NCBI GenBank assembly: GCA_902636025.1
Contig: CACPQG010000001.1
Span: 371,636 to 435,635 of the forward strand
DNA length: 64,000 nt
From: an uncultured Pelagibacteraceae bacterium
GTDB taxonomy: Bacteria; Pseudomonadota; Alphaproteobacteria; Pelagibacterales; Pelagibacteraceae
Direction of reading: 5' to 3'
The translations under genes were made by a program, and so were the position numbers. Under the pieces are notes generated by a model that saw only the letters and a list, made by a program, of their open reading frames with translations, searched no databases and was not told the origin of the DNA. Of this stretch, positions 50,548 through 60,294 are shown in pieces; position 1 is the first letter of the stretch; each line of letters opens with the position of its first letter.

Positions 50548-51534
50548 ATGAATAAACAGAACATACCAAAAAAAATTCTACATTGGTACGATAATAATAA
50601 AAGACCTTTACCGTGGAGAAGAAATAATACAAAAAAGCAACATGAATATTTTACTTTAGTAAGTGAGTTTATGCTTCAACAAACTCAAGTAAAAACAGTT
50701 ATTCCATTTTTTAATAGATTTATTAAAAAATTTCCAAATCTCAAATCTTTAGCTAATGCAGATGAAAATAGTATACTTAAATATTGGGAGGGTCTCGGTT
50801 ATTATTCAAGAGCAAAAAATCTTAAGAAGACAGCTACTATATTAATAAAAGAACATCGTGGAAATTTGCCTAAAGATTTAGAAAAACTCAAAGCCCTTCC
50901 AGGTATTGGAGAATACACATCAAGATCAATTTTATCTATTGCACATAATAAACCCTATATTCCATTGGACGGCAATGTTGAAAGAATATTAAAAAGAGTT
51001 TTCTTATTAAAAAATAAAGTTGAAATATCTAAAGAAAATTTAATTGAAAAAAAAAGTTTTTTTTCAAACTCAAAAAGATCAAGTGATTACGCTCAAGCAA
51101 TAATGGAGATAGGGGCTTTAATTTGTAGACCGTCATTACCAATATGTAATTCGTGTCCATTAACTGCTTATTGTAAAGCTTATAAAAAAAAAGATTTTGC
51201 AATAATTACAAATAATAAATTAAACAAAACTAAATATTTTGAGGCTCAGGTATATAAACGTAAAAATAAATATTTAGTAATAAAAAATAAAAAATTTAAT
51301 TTTTTAAAGAATCTAGTCATTTTTCCAATGGATGAAATTGACAAAAAAAAATATAAATTATCGATCGATAAAAAGATAAACATTAAACTATCTAATATGA
51401 ATATGAAAATAATAATTAACAAAAATAATAGTAGAAAAACAATAAAAAATAGTTTTCTTTTAGATAAATCAAACTTTAGTAAATTTATTTTACCTTCATT
51501 TACAAAAAAAATATTCAATTCGTTACCCACTTAA
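50548..51534 (+). CDS. mutY: A/G-specific adenine DNA glycosylase
   Basis: Start at MNKQNIPKKILHWYDNNKRPLPWR; VSEFMLQQTQVKTVIPFF, LPGIGEYTSRSIL, C-x6-C-x2-C-x5-C cluster CRPSLPICNSCPLTAYC. Confidence 0.95.
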   Translation: MNKQNIPKKILHWYDNNKRPLPWRRNNTKKQHEYFTLVSEFMLQQTQVKTVIPFFNRFIKKFPNLKSLANADENSILKYWEGLGYYSRAKNLKKTATILIKEHRGNLPKDLEKLKALPGIGEYTSRSILSIAHNKPYIPLDGNVERILKRVFLLKNKVEISKENLIEKKSFFSNSKRSSDYAQAIMEIGALICRPSLPICNSCPLTAYCKAYKKKDFAIITNNKLNKTKYFEAQVYKRKNKYLVIKNKKFNFLKNLVIFPMDEIDKKKYKLSIDKKINIKLSNMNMKIIINKNNSRKTIKNSFLLDKSNFSKFILPSFTKKIFNSLPT

Positions 51535-51535
51535 A

Positions 51536-52669
51536 ATGAAAAAAATCGCAATAATAGGTGCAGGCATTTCGGGTTTGTTTTTTGCAAACCTAATAGAAAA
51601 AAATAAATCTTATTCATATAAAATATTTGAACGAAAAAATTCAATTGATCTAAATGATGGATATGGAATACAATTATCTGTTAATAGTATTAAATTGCTT
51701 AATAATATTGGTTTTAAAAAACTTAACAATAATGAACTTTACTTTCCAAAAAAAGTCAATTTTCTAAATGCAAAAGACTCAAAAAAAATATGCGACATTG
51801 ACCTATCAAAGTTCAATAATGAAAATAATCATTATACTACGTTGAAAAGATCGAATTTAATTGAATTTCTACTAAATGGAATTCCAAAAGATAATTTGAT
51901 TTTAAATTATGAGCTTGATGATATTAAGCAAGGATATCAATCATCACTATTATCTTCAAATAATAGAACTGATGAATTTGATTATTTGGTGGCAGCTGAT
52001 GGTGTTTATTCAAAAACAAAACGAATATTATTTAAAAAAGAAGGTTTGCCCAAATACTTTAATAGTATTGCTTTAAGAGGGAACATTAAAGATTTTAATA
52101 ACTTTGATATTTCTTTATACCTTGGGCCAAACTTTCATTTTGTGATATACCCCATTAATCAAAAAAAAGAATTTAATTTTATAGCAATAATTAGAAAAGA
52201 ATTAATTCAAAAGAAAATAATCAACAAAGATTTATTGAATGATAATACTTTTAAGAAAAATTTATTAAACGAAATTTCCTCTAAATCAAATCTAAATCTA
52301 GTTGAAAAGGTCGAAGAGACTAAATGCTTTCCAATTTTTGTTAGCAAAAAATTTCTAATACCTAAATCAAATAATATTTTTTTAACTGGGGACGCATTTT
52401 ATGCATTTCCTCCTTCATTCGCACAGGGTGCATCACAATCAATAGAATCTGCAAACGAGCTTTTTTCGGATTTAAAGAACAATACCTCAAATTATTATAA
52501 AAATAGAGTTTTCAGAACTAAACAAATAATTTCAAGATCTAATCTTAATCATTTTGCATTTCATTTATCAAACCCTTTAAATATTTTTTTTAGAAACATT
52601 TGTTTGAAATATCTCTCGAAAAATGACAAATTTTTAGAAAATTATTTAGGAAAAGTTTATAACAACTAA
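51536..52669 (+). CDS. FAD-dependent monooxygenase (UbiH/COQ6-like superfamily)
   Basis: IAIIGAGISGLFFANLIE; LTGDAFYAFPPSFAQGASQSIESA. Confidence 0.8.
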   Translation: MKKIAIIGAGISGLFFANLIEKNKSYSYKIFERKNSIDLNDGYGIQLSVNSIKLLNNIGFKKLNNNELYFPKKVNFLNAKDSKKICDIDLSKFNNENNHYTTLKRSNLIEFLLNGIPKDNLILNYELDDIKQGYQSSLLSSNNRTDEFDYLVAADGVYSKTKRILFKKEGLPKYFNSIALRGNIKDFNNFDISLYLGPNFHFVIYPINQKKEFNFIAIIRKELIQKKIINKDLLNDNTFKKNLLNEISSKSNLNLVEKVEETKCFPIFVSKKFLIPKSNNIFLTGDAFYAFPPSFAQGASQSIESANELFSDLKNNTSNYYKNRVFRTKQIISRSNLNHFAFHLSNPLNIFFRNICLKYLSKNDKFLENYLGKVYNN

Positions 52670-53739
52670 CTTCTTGGCCTTAATCGTTGCCTAAGATCAT
52701 CTATTGGTTTTAAGATTTTTCCTGACTGATAATGCCAATAGGTCCAACCATTGCAACTTTCAGAACCTAATATTTTAGCAGCCACCTTGTGAATTGATCC
52801 CTCATTTTTTTTATATCTTATACTCCCATCAACCATAACTTTTGCATAAATCTCCTTTTTTTTATCATAAATTTCTACTCCAGGTTTTATTACACCTAAT
52901 TCAATTAAAGATCCGAAAGGAATTCTCGGTTTTGATTTATTATTTTGAATTACATCTAAATATTCATCTTTAATCTCTTTTGTACTTTGTAATCTCTTAC
53001 TTGCAGCTTCATAATAAATTTTTTCTTTCTCAATTCCAAAGTATGATCTGCCTAGTTTTTTTGAAACTACTGCCGTTGTTCCCGATCCTAAAAAAGGATC
53101 GAATATAAAATCATTTTTATTTGAAGAGGCTAATATAATTCGATGAAGCAAGGCCTCTGGTTTTTGAGTAGAATGAACTTTCACTCCATTATTTTTCAAT
53201 CTTTCTTTACCATTACAAATAGGTAAATTCCATGTCGATCTCATCTGCAGGTCATCATTAAAAGATTTCATTGATTGATAATTGAATGTATATTTTGATT
53301 TTTTGCTTTTAGAGGCCCATATCAAAGTTTCATGTGCATTTGTAAATCTTGTACCCCTAAAATTTGGCATTGGATTATTTTTATTCCAGATTACGTCATT
53401 CAATATCCAAAAACCTAAATCCTGAACTATTTTTCCTACTCTAAATATATTATGATAACTTCCAATTACCCAAATAGATCCATTTTTCTTTAATATTCTT
53501 TTACATTCGCTTAACCAATCTGATGTGAATTTATCATATGTTTTAAAACTCTTAAACTGATCCCATTTGTCATTTACAGCATTTACTTTTGATCTGTCAG
53601 GTCTAACTAAACTATTTTGTAATTGTAAATTATATGGAGGATCTGCAAAAATTAAATCAAATGTCTCATCAGGAATTTTTTTTAGCTCTTTTAGACTATC
53701 TGCATTTAAAATTTTATTATGTAAATTTTTCAACATCAT
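52666..53739 (-). CDS. ccrM: Adenine-specific DNA methyltransferase, CcrM-type (GANTC)
   Basis: FADPPYNLQL, FDPFLGSGTTAVVSKKLGRSYFGIE, C-terminal extension SCNGWTYWHYQ typical of CcrM. Confidence 0.92.
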   Translation of the reverse strand: MMLKNLHNKILNADSLKELKKIPDETFDLIFADPPYNLQLQNSLVRPDRSKVNAVNDKWDQFKSFKTYDKFTSDWLSECKRILKKNGSIWVIGSYHNIFRVGKIVQDLGFWILNDVIWNKNNPMPNFRGTRFTNAHETLIWASKSKKSKYTFNYQSMKSFNDDLQMRSTWNLPICNGKERLKNNGVKVHSTQKPEALLHRIILASSNKNDFIFDPFLGSGTTAVVSKKLGRSYFGIEKEKIYYEAASKRLQSTKEIKDEYLDVIQNNKSKPRIPFGSLIELGVIKPGVEIYDKKKEIYAKVMVDGSIRYKKNEGSIHKVAAKILGSESCNGWTYWHYQSGKILKPIDDLRQRLRPRS

Positions 53740-53811
53740 TTTTTAAAATTTAATTAGACTCCAGACCAGAATCTTCGTCAACCAGTGATTGAAAAAAAAG
53801 GACTCTTCTTG

Positions 53812-54396
53812 TTACGAAATTTTTTTGAGACTCAATATATTGTGTATTGGCACGAACGTTTTTCTGTGATGCTTTGTTACACCAAATTTTTTAATCGCTT
53901 CTAAATGCTGTTTTGTGCCGTAGCCTGAATTTTTATTCCAGCCATATTTAACGAACTTTTTTGACATTTTTGAAATAAGTCTATCTCTAGAAACTTTAGC
54001 AATAATAGATGCTGCTGAAATTTCAGCTACTTTTTGGTCACCCTTAATTATAGACTTTAATTTATAACCATTCATTATTGGAGACTTATTACCATCAATC
54101 ATGATTAAAGATGGTTTAGATTTTAGTTTTTTTATAGACCGTTTCATTGCTAGCAGACTTGCTTTTAATATATTTAATTTCTCAATTTCTCTTAACGAAG
54201 CAGAGCCAATCGTCCAAATACTATTTTTTTTAATATATTTTTCTAATAAGTTTCTCTGATTTTTTGAGAGTTTTTTTGAGTCCTTAATTCTTTTTTTATC
54301 CACATGTTTTTTAAATATTACTGTGGCTGCAAAAACTGGTCCTACCAAACTTCCTCTACCAACTTCGTCGACACCAGCAATTACTTTTTTCATCAA
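53812..54396 (-). CDS. rnhB: Ribonuclease HII
   Basis: IAGVDEVGRGSLVGPVFAA; SIIAKVSRDRL. Confidence 0.96.
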   Translation of the reverse strand: MMKKVIAGVDEVGRGSLVGPVFAATVIFKKHVDKKRIKDSKKLSKNQRNLLEKYIKKNSIWTIGSASLREIEKLNILKASLLAMKRSIKKLKSKPSLIMIDGNKSPIMNGYKLKSIIKGDQKVAEISAASIIAKVSRDRLISKMSKKFVKYGWNKNSGYGTKQHLEAIKKFGVTKHHRKTFVPIHNILSLKKIS

Positions 54397-55082
54397 ATTT
54401 TAATTTTCAATTCATCAATTTTTTTTCTTATATTTTTTAAATCTTCCCAGGAATATTTTTTTTGATCAGGTTGTCTTAATAAATAAGCTGGATGGAAAGT
54501 CAGAATGGTTAAAAAAGTTTTTTGATTAATTATTATTTCTTTCCATTTACCTCTCTCTTTTGAAATTTTTAGTTTTTGACCAAATAAAGCTTCCATAGCT
54601 GTACTACCCATTAATATCAATATTTTTGGGTTTATAATTAAAATATGTTCACGTAAAAAAACTGAATATCTTTTGATTTCTGAAATTTCAGGTTTTCTAT
54701 TTTGGGGAGGTCTATAGTTAACAACGTTTGTTATATAAACATCTTCTCTTTTAATTTTAATTGCATTTAACATTTTATTCAGCAGCATCCCAGCGTCGCC
54801 AACGAATGGTTTACCCTGCATATCCTCTTTCTCCCCTGGTCCTTCTCCCACTATCATAACTTGGCTGTTTGGATTGCCGTCACTGAAAACTATATTTTTT
54901 GCAAATTTTTTAAGTTCACAATCCTCAATTGATTTAATTTTTTCTCTAAGCTCTATCAACTTTTTATCAATTCCATCATTTTCTTCATTTTTTTTTAAGC
55001 GATTTATTGGCGCGTTATCAAAAATATATTCAGATTCTATTGATTTTAAAAACGCTTGATTTAAAATTTCTTTATTAACCAT
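54393..55082 (-). CDS. Uracil-DNA glycosylase, family 4-like
   Basis: VMIVGEGPGEKEDMQGKPFVGDAGMLLNKML, LTFHPAYLLRQPDQKK. Confidence 0.9.
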   Translation of the reverse strand: MVNKEILNQAFLKSIESEYIFDNAPINRLKKNEENDGIDKKLIELREKIKSIEDCELKKFAKNIVFSDGNPNSQVMIVGEGPGEKEDMQGKPFVGDAGMLLNKMLNAIKIKREDVYITNVVNYRPPQNRKPEISEIKRYSVFLREHILIINPKILILMGSTAMEALFGQKLKISKERGKWKEIIINQKTFLTILTFHPAYLLRQPDQKKYSWEDLKNIRKKIDELKIKI

Positions 55083-55088
55083 TTTGAA

Positions 55089-56771
55089 ATGATAGCAAAA
55101 AACTTAAAAATAATCTTTAGTATATTTTTCATTTTTTTCCCCATTGAGGCGAAATCCAAAAATATCTATTCCAAAGATTTTAATTCCAAAGAATTGTCGA
55201 ATTATTTTTCAGGAGTTATTTCACATAATAATCAAGAAAATGAACAGGCTCTTAAATATTTAAAATCTTCAAAACAACTATTAAATAAACACGATGAGTA
55301 TTTTAAGAGATTGATTTTCTCACTTGTACTTAATCAAAATGTAGACAGGGCCATTCAAGAAATAAAGTTTTTAAAGAGCAAAAAAAAATCAGAATTTTTT
55401 GAGGCCCAATTGATTTTACTAATAGATAGTATTAATAAAAAAAATTTTGATAAAACTAAAATATACCTAAATAGTATAGCCAAATACACAGAAGAAGGCA
55501 CATTTGAAAAAGTTATTTATGAAACACTAAGAGATTACGCATATACGTTCGAAGAAAAAAAAATGAGTATTTTCAAATCTAATTTCGGTAATTTAATAGC
55601 CATTAATAATGCATTTCAAAGTTGTTACTTAAATAAACCAGAAACTTTAGAGTACTTTGATCAATTAAAAAGTTCAGAGGCCGCTGATTATTCAAGATAT
55701 TTATTTTTTTATGTAAATTATCTTATTCACAAAAAAAGATTTGATTTAGTTCAAGAAATTTCATTTGAAATAGATGAGCTGTCGGGCAACTTAATAACCC
55801 TACAAACAAAATCATGGATTGATAAGAGCAACTTTAACGAAATAAAAGAAATATTTTCTTGTAATAATGAAAATGACCTTTTAGCTGAGTTTTTTTATTT
55901 GGTTTCTAATTTATATTCATCCCAAGATGAATATGAACAATCAAATTTTTACCTAAATATCTCATATTTTTTAAATAAAAAATTTAAAATAAATTTATCT
56001 TTAATGGCAGATAACTATTTCCTTAATGAAAATTATGATCAAAGTTTAAAAGTTTTACAATTATTTAATTCAAAAGATGATCTTTATTACTGGTTTAAAA
56101 TTAAACAAGAAGCAAAAATAATCACAGAAAAAAAAAATAAAGATGAAGCTTTGACGTATATTGAAAAAAATTTTAAAAATATAAAAAATCCATCAATTAA
56201 AGTTTTATTCGATCTTGCAACAATTTATAAAAATTCCAAAAAATATGAGAAGGCAATTGAGTTATATACATCTGTAATGAATATTATGGATAAAGATGAT
56301 TTAAATTATGCAGACTTACTTTACAGGAGAGGCGGGAGTTTTGAAAGGATTGGAAAATATGAAAAATCAGATAAAGATTTACTAGATGCATTAAAAATAA
56401 TACCAAACAATTCATATGTATTAAATTATTTAGCTTACTCATGGTTGGAGCGTAATCAAAATATTAATAAAGCAATATTGATGCTGGAGAAAGCTTATAA
56501 AGAAAATGAAAATGACCCTTATATAATTGATTCAGTAGGGTGGGGGTATTTTCTAGTAGGAAAATATAAAGATGCTGAAAAATATATGCGAAGAGCTTTA
56601 GAATTAATGCCTAACGATCCTATCGTAAACGACCATTATGGAGATATTCTATGGAAACTGAATAGAAAAATTCAAGCACAATATTTTTGGAATAGTGTAC
56701 TAAAAATGGATGATGCTGAAAAAGAAATGATAGAAAAAATTAAGGTAAAATTAATTAATGGCTTATCATAA
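55089..56771 (+). CDS. Exported TPR-repeat protein
   Basis: 560 aa, N-terminal signal peptide, C-terminal TPRs (NYLAYSWLERNQNINKAILMLEKA..., VGWGYFLVGKYKDAEKYMRRALELMPNDP). Confidence 0.85.
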   Translation: MIAKNLKIIFSIFFIFFPIEAKSKNIYSKDFNSKELSNYFSGVISHNNQENEQALKYLKSSKQLLNKHDEYFKRLIFSLVLNQNVDRAIQEIKFLKSKKKSEFFEAQLILLIDSINKKNFDKTKIYLNSIAKYTEEGTFEKVIYETLRDYAYTFEEKKMSIFKSNFGNLIAINNAFQSCYLNKPETLEYFDQLKSSEAADYSRYLFFYVNYLIHKKRFDLVQEISFEIDELSGNLITLQTKSWIDKSNFNEIKEIFSCNNENDLLAEFFYLVSNLYSSQDEYEQSNFYLNISYFLNKKFKINLSLMADNYFLNENYDQSLKVLQLFNSKDDLYYWFKIKQEAKIITEKKNKDEALTYIEKNFKNIKNPSIKVLFDLATIYKNSKKYEKAIELYTSVMNIMDKDDLNYADLLYRRGGSFERIGKYEKSDKDLLDALKIIPNNSYVLNYLAYSWLERNQNINKAILMLEKAYKENENDPYIIDSVGWGYFLVGKYKDAEKYMRRALELMPNDPIVNDHYGDILWKLNRKIQAQYFWNSVLKMDDAEKEMIEKIKVKLINGLS

Positions 56772-56776
56772 AAACA

Positions 56777-57616
56777 ATGAGAGTTTATAGAATTAATTCT
56801 CGAGCAAAGATCAATCTTAATTTAAATATAATCAGGAAATCCAAAAAAAAAAAAGTGCATTTAATCGAGTCTCTTGTTTGTTTTGTGAATCTATCTGATA
56901 AAATTTATATAAATAAGTCTACCTCAAAATATCATAAAGTTAAATTTATAGGAAAATTTTCAAAAAAAATTACAAAAAAAAATACAGTTACAAAGTTACT
57001 TAGCTTGTTGGATAAAGATAATGTTTTGAAAAATAAATATAAAATTCTGGTTAAAAAAGAAATTCCACTTCAATCTGGGATGGGAGGCGGGTCAATGAAT
57101 GCAGCAAACTTATTAAACTATTTCTACAAAAAAAAGATTATAAATTTGAAAAAATTAAAAAAGTATTCTCTAAAAATTGGATCCGATGTTATTCTTGGGT
57201 TGAATACTAAGCCAAAAATTTTATATAGGGATGGATCTATAAAAGAAGTTGCAGATATTAAAAAATATCATGTCTTAATTGTAAAACCTACATTTGGTTG
57301 TTCGACTAAGAAAATATATTCATCAAATAAAACTTTTTCTAAATCTGAGTTTAATATACCAAAAGAAAAAATTGTTAAGAATGTGATTCTTAACGGTAAA
57401 AATGACTTAGAAAAAAGCGCCTTTAATATACATCCAGCCTTAAAAAAAATTAAAAATTTACTTAATCAAAACGAAAAAGCTAATTTTGTTAGAATGACAG
57501 GTTCTGGATCTGCGATAATTATGTACTTTAATTCAAATAAATTTGCAAAAAATGCTTTGAAAATTTATAAAAGGAAATTAAATAATTGTTTGTGTATTAT
57601 AACTAAAATTATATAA
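56777..57616 (+). CDS. ispE: 4-diphosphocytidyl-2-C-methyl-D-erythritol kinase
   Basis: AKINLNLNII, IPLQSGMGGGSMNAANLLN, RMTGSGSAIIMYF. Confidence 0.93.
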   Translation: MRVYRINSRAKINLNLNIIRKSKKKKVHLIESLVCFVNLSDKIYINKSTSKYHKVKFIGKFSKKITKKNTVTKLLSLLDKDNVLKNKYKILVKKEIPLQSGMGGGSMNAANLLNYFYKKKIINLKKLKKYSLKIGSDVILGLNTKPKILYRDGSIKEVADIKKYHVLIVKPTFGCSTKKIYSSNKTFSKSEFNIPKEKIVKNVILNGKNDLEKSAFNIHPALKKIKNLLNQNEKANFVRMTGSGSAIIMYFNSNKFAKNALKIYKRKLNNCLCIITKII

Positions 57617-57644
57617 AAAGTTGCGATATAAAATAGATAATTTT

Positions 57645-57719
57645 TGGGGCGTAGCCAAGTGGTAAGGCAGCGGTTTTTGGTACCGCCATTCCTAGGTTCG
57701 AATCCTAGCGCCCCAGCCA
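57645..57719 (+). tRNA. tRNA-Gln (anticodon TTG), CCA encoded
   Basis: Acceptor TGGGGCG/CGCCCCA, anticodon stem GCGGT-TTTTGGT-ACCGC, T-loop GGTTCGAATCC, followed by G-CCA. Confidence 0.97.
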
Positions 57720-57722
57720 GAT

Positions 57723-58997
57723 ATGCTAAGTATTATAAATAAAATCTTTTCATCAACAAAAAATCTAAACACTATAAATCAAAGATTTATAAGGTTAAGA
57801 AAAGATACAAATGTAGAAAAAATTTTTCATGCAATTGAAAGTTATTCAAGTGAAGCCGAGATAAGATATGTCGGAGGTTGTGTAAGAAAAATAATTAATA
57901 ATGAACAAGTTGATGATATTGACCTAGCAACAAATATAGATCCAACAAAGGTAAAAGAGGCTCTAAAAAACAATAATTTAAAATTTTTTGAGACTGGTAT
58001 TGAACACGGAACAATTACAGCTTTAATAGAAAATGATAAATTTGAAATTACTTCTTTAAGAAGTGATATTAAAACTGATGGACGTCATGCAGAAATAGAA
58101 TTTACGACAGATTGGATTAAAGACGCTCAAAGACGCGACTTTACTATCAACTCCATATATGCAGATATTAACGGAAATTTATTTGATCCTTTTGATGGGA
58201 AAAAAGATTTAGAAAACGGATTAATAAAATTCATAAGAAAGCCAGAACAAAGAATAAAAGAAGACTACTTAAGAATACTAAGGTATTTCAGATTTTTTGC
58301 ATTATATAGCAAAAATGACCACAGTTTAGCAGTTAAAAATATAATTAAAAAAAATATAGTAGGTATAAAAAAACTATCATCAGAGAGATTGCTAGATGAA
58401 TTGAAAAAAACTTTTAAATCAAATTGCTTTATAAAATTATGCGAAGATGAATTTTCTTACAAAATAATTTCTGCAGTCTTTCCTGAATTTAAACAAATCG
58501 AATTATTAAGAAAATTAAATGATTACACAAAATTAAACTTGCATAGTCTAGACTTTGTATTTTTCTTATCACTTTTGATCCTTGATGATACAGATAATTC
58601 TGATTATTTTTTTTTTAAATTTAATGTTTCAAAAAAAAATCAAAAAAGAATAAAATCAATTAAAAATTTTTATTTTAGCAAAAAATTACCTCTTAAATTT
58701 ACATCTCAAAATCTTTGGAAAATATTTTATTTTAACGGTAAGGAAGGATTGATTGATATTTTAAATTACAAAATATTTACCTCTAAAAAATTTGATAAAA
58801 GTTTAGTAAATCAAATTAATTATTTTAAAAATAAAGAGCTACCCAAATTACCCATCACTGGAGGTGATTTAATTAAAGATTTTGGTATTCCAGAGGGAGA
58901 AACTGTAGGCGAGAAACTAAAAGAAATAGAGAATATCTGGATTAATAACAATTTTAAAATCTCTGATAAAAATCTAAAAAAAATATTAAAAAATTAA
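57723..58997 (+). CDS. CCA tRNA nucleotidyltransferase / poly(A) polymerase family
   Basis: RYVGGCVRKI, DIDLATNIDP, RRDFTINSIYADINGNLFDPFDGKKDL. Confidence 0.93.
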   Translation: MLSIINKIFSSTKNLNTINQRFIRLRKDTNVEKIFHAIESYSSEAEIRYVGGCVRKIINNEQVDDIDLATNIDPTKVKEALKNNNLKFFETGIEHGTITALIENDKFEITSLRSDIKTDGRHAEIEFTTDWIKDAQRRDFTINSIYADINGNLFDPFDGKKDLENGLIKFIRKPEQRIKEDYLRILRYFRFFALYSKNDHSLAVKNIIKKNIVGIKKLSSERLLDELKKTFKSNCFIKLCEDEFSYKIISAVFPEFKQIELLRKLNDYTKLNLHSLDFVFFLSLLILDDTDNSDYFFFKFNVSKKNQKRIKSIKNFYFSKKLPLKFTSQNLWKIFYFNGKEGLIDILNYKIFTSKKFDKSLVNQINYFKNKELPKLPITGGDLIKDFGIPEGETVGEKLKEIENIWINNNFKISDKNLKKILKN

Positions 58998-59470
58998 ATA
59001 TATTTAACATCCTTAATTTCAAAATTTTTAGTGCCCGCTGGTGTATTGATTTCTACTGAATCTCCTTTATTTTTTCCTATCAAACCTTTTCCTATGGGTG
59101 ATTTAAAAAAAATTAATTTTTTTTTCAAATCTGCCTCATCTTTTCCAACAATTTTATAATCAATTTTTTCGTCAGTATCTAAATTTATTAAATAAACTGT
59201 TGAACCAAAAATTACCTTACCATCGTTGGTAAGTTTTGTTACATCAATCACATTTGCTCGAGCAATTATATCGTTGATTTCTTCTATTCTTCCCTCATTT
59301 AAAGATTGTTGTTCTTTGGCTGCATGATACTCAGCATTTTCTTTTAAATCTCCATGTGATCTTGCCTCAGATATTGCCGCAACAATCTCTGGTCGTTTTT
59401 TTTCTTTTAAAAAAACCAATTCGGTTTTTAGTTTTTCTAAACCACTTACAGTTATAGGTTCTTTTTCCAT
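58994..59470 (-). CDS. greA: Transcription elongation factor GreA
   Basis: Start at MEKEPITVSGLEKLKTEL; ARSHGDLKENAEYHAAKEQQ. Confidence 0.97.
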   Translation of the reverse strand: MEKEPITVSGLEKLKTELVFLKEKKRPEIVAAISEARSHGDLKENAEYHAAKEQQSLNEGRIEEINDIIARANVIDVTKLTNDGKVIFGSTVYLINLDTDEKIDYKIVGKDEADLKKKLIFFKSPIGKGLIGKNKGDSVEINTPAGTKNFEIKDVKYI

Positions 59471-59471
59471 C

Positions 59472-60293
59472 TTATTTCCATTTGGCAACTGGAGGCAGGG
59501 ACATTAATATTCCTTCTACATTTCCTCCCGTTTGTAGTCCAAATTTAGTGCCTCTATCATATAAAAGATTGAACTCAACGTATCTACCTCTTTTTAAATA
59601 TTGAAGCTCTTTTTGTTTTGTTGTCCATTTCTTTTTTCTTTTTTTTTTTATTATTTCATTAAATATTTTAGTAAATGATAATCCAATATCTCTTACAAAT
59701 GCAAAATCTTTTTCCCAATTTCCTTTTTTGTAATCAAAAAAAATACCACCAATTCCTCTCTCCTCATTTCTGTGAGGTAAAAAAAAATATTTTTCACACC
59801 ACTTTTTATATTTTTTGTAATAATTTTTGTTATGTCTATTACATGCTTTTTTAAGTTCATTATGAAGCCATTTTTTTAAAATTTCATCCCTTAAACACGG
59901 CGTTACGTCCATTCCTCCACCAAACCATCCATGAGAGGTAACAATATATCTTGTATTGAAATGCATAGCAGGTATATGAGGATTTTTCATATGCATAACC
60001 ACCGAAATACCTGATGCCCAAAAATTTGAATGTTTCTTTGTTCCAGGAATTTGTCCTTTAAATTTTTTGGGAAATTTTCCATATACCTCTGAAAAATTTA
60101 CACCAACTTTCTCAAACAACTTACCATTTTCAAAAATTCGAAATTGTCCACCCCCTGCATTTGGGCCTCTTGACCAATTTTTAATTTTGAAAACATTTTT
60201 TTTATTTTCTAATTTTTCAATATCATTTGTGATTATATCTTGTAAAATTACAAACCAGTTTTTAACAATATTTTTCTTTGAAGCAATTTCCAT
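59472..60293 (-). CDS. hemF: Oxygen-dependent coproporphyrinogen III oxidase
   Basis: GGGMDVTPCL, RNEERGIGGIFFDY, RGRYVEFNLLYDRGTKFGLQTGGNVEGILMSLPP. Confidence 0.97.
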   Translation of the reverse strand: MEIASKKNIVKNWFVILQDIITNDIEKLENKKNVFKIKNWSRGPNAGGGQFRIFENGKLFEKVGVNFSEVYGKFPKKFKGQIPGTKKHSNFWASGISVVMHMKNPHIPAMHFNTRYIVTSHGWFGGGMDVTPCLRDEILKKWLHNELKKACNRHNKNYYKKYKKWCEKYFFLPHRNEERGIGGIFFDYKKGNWEKDFAFVRDIGLSFTKIFNEIIKKKRKKKWTTKQKELQYLKRGRYVEFNLLYDRGTKFGLQTGGNVEGILMSLPPVAKWK

Positions 60294-60294
60294 A

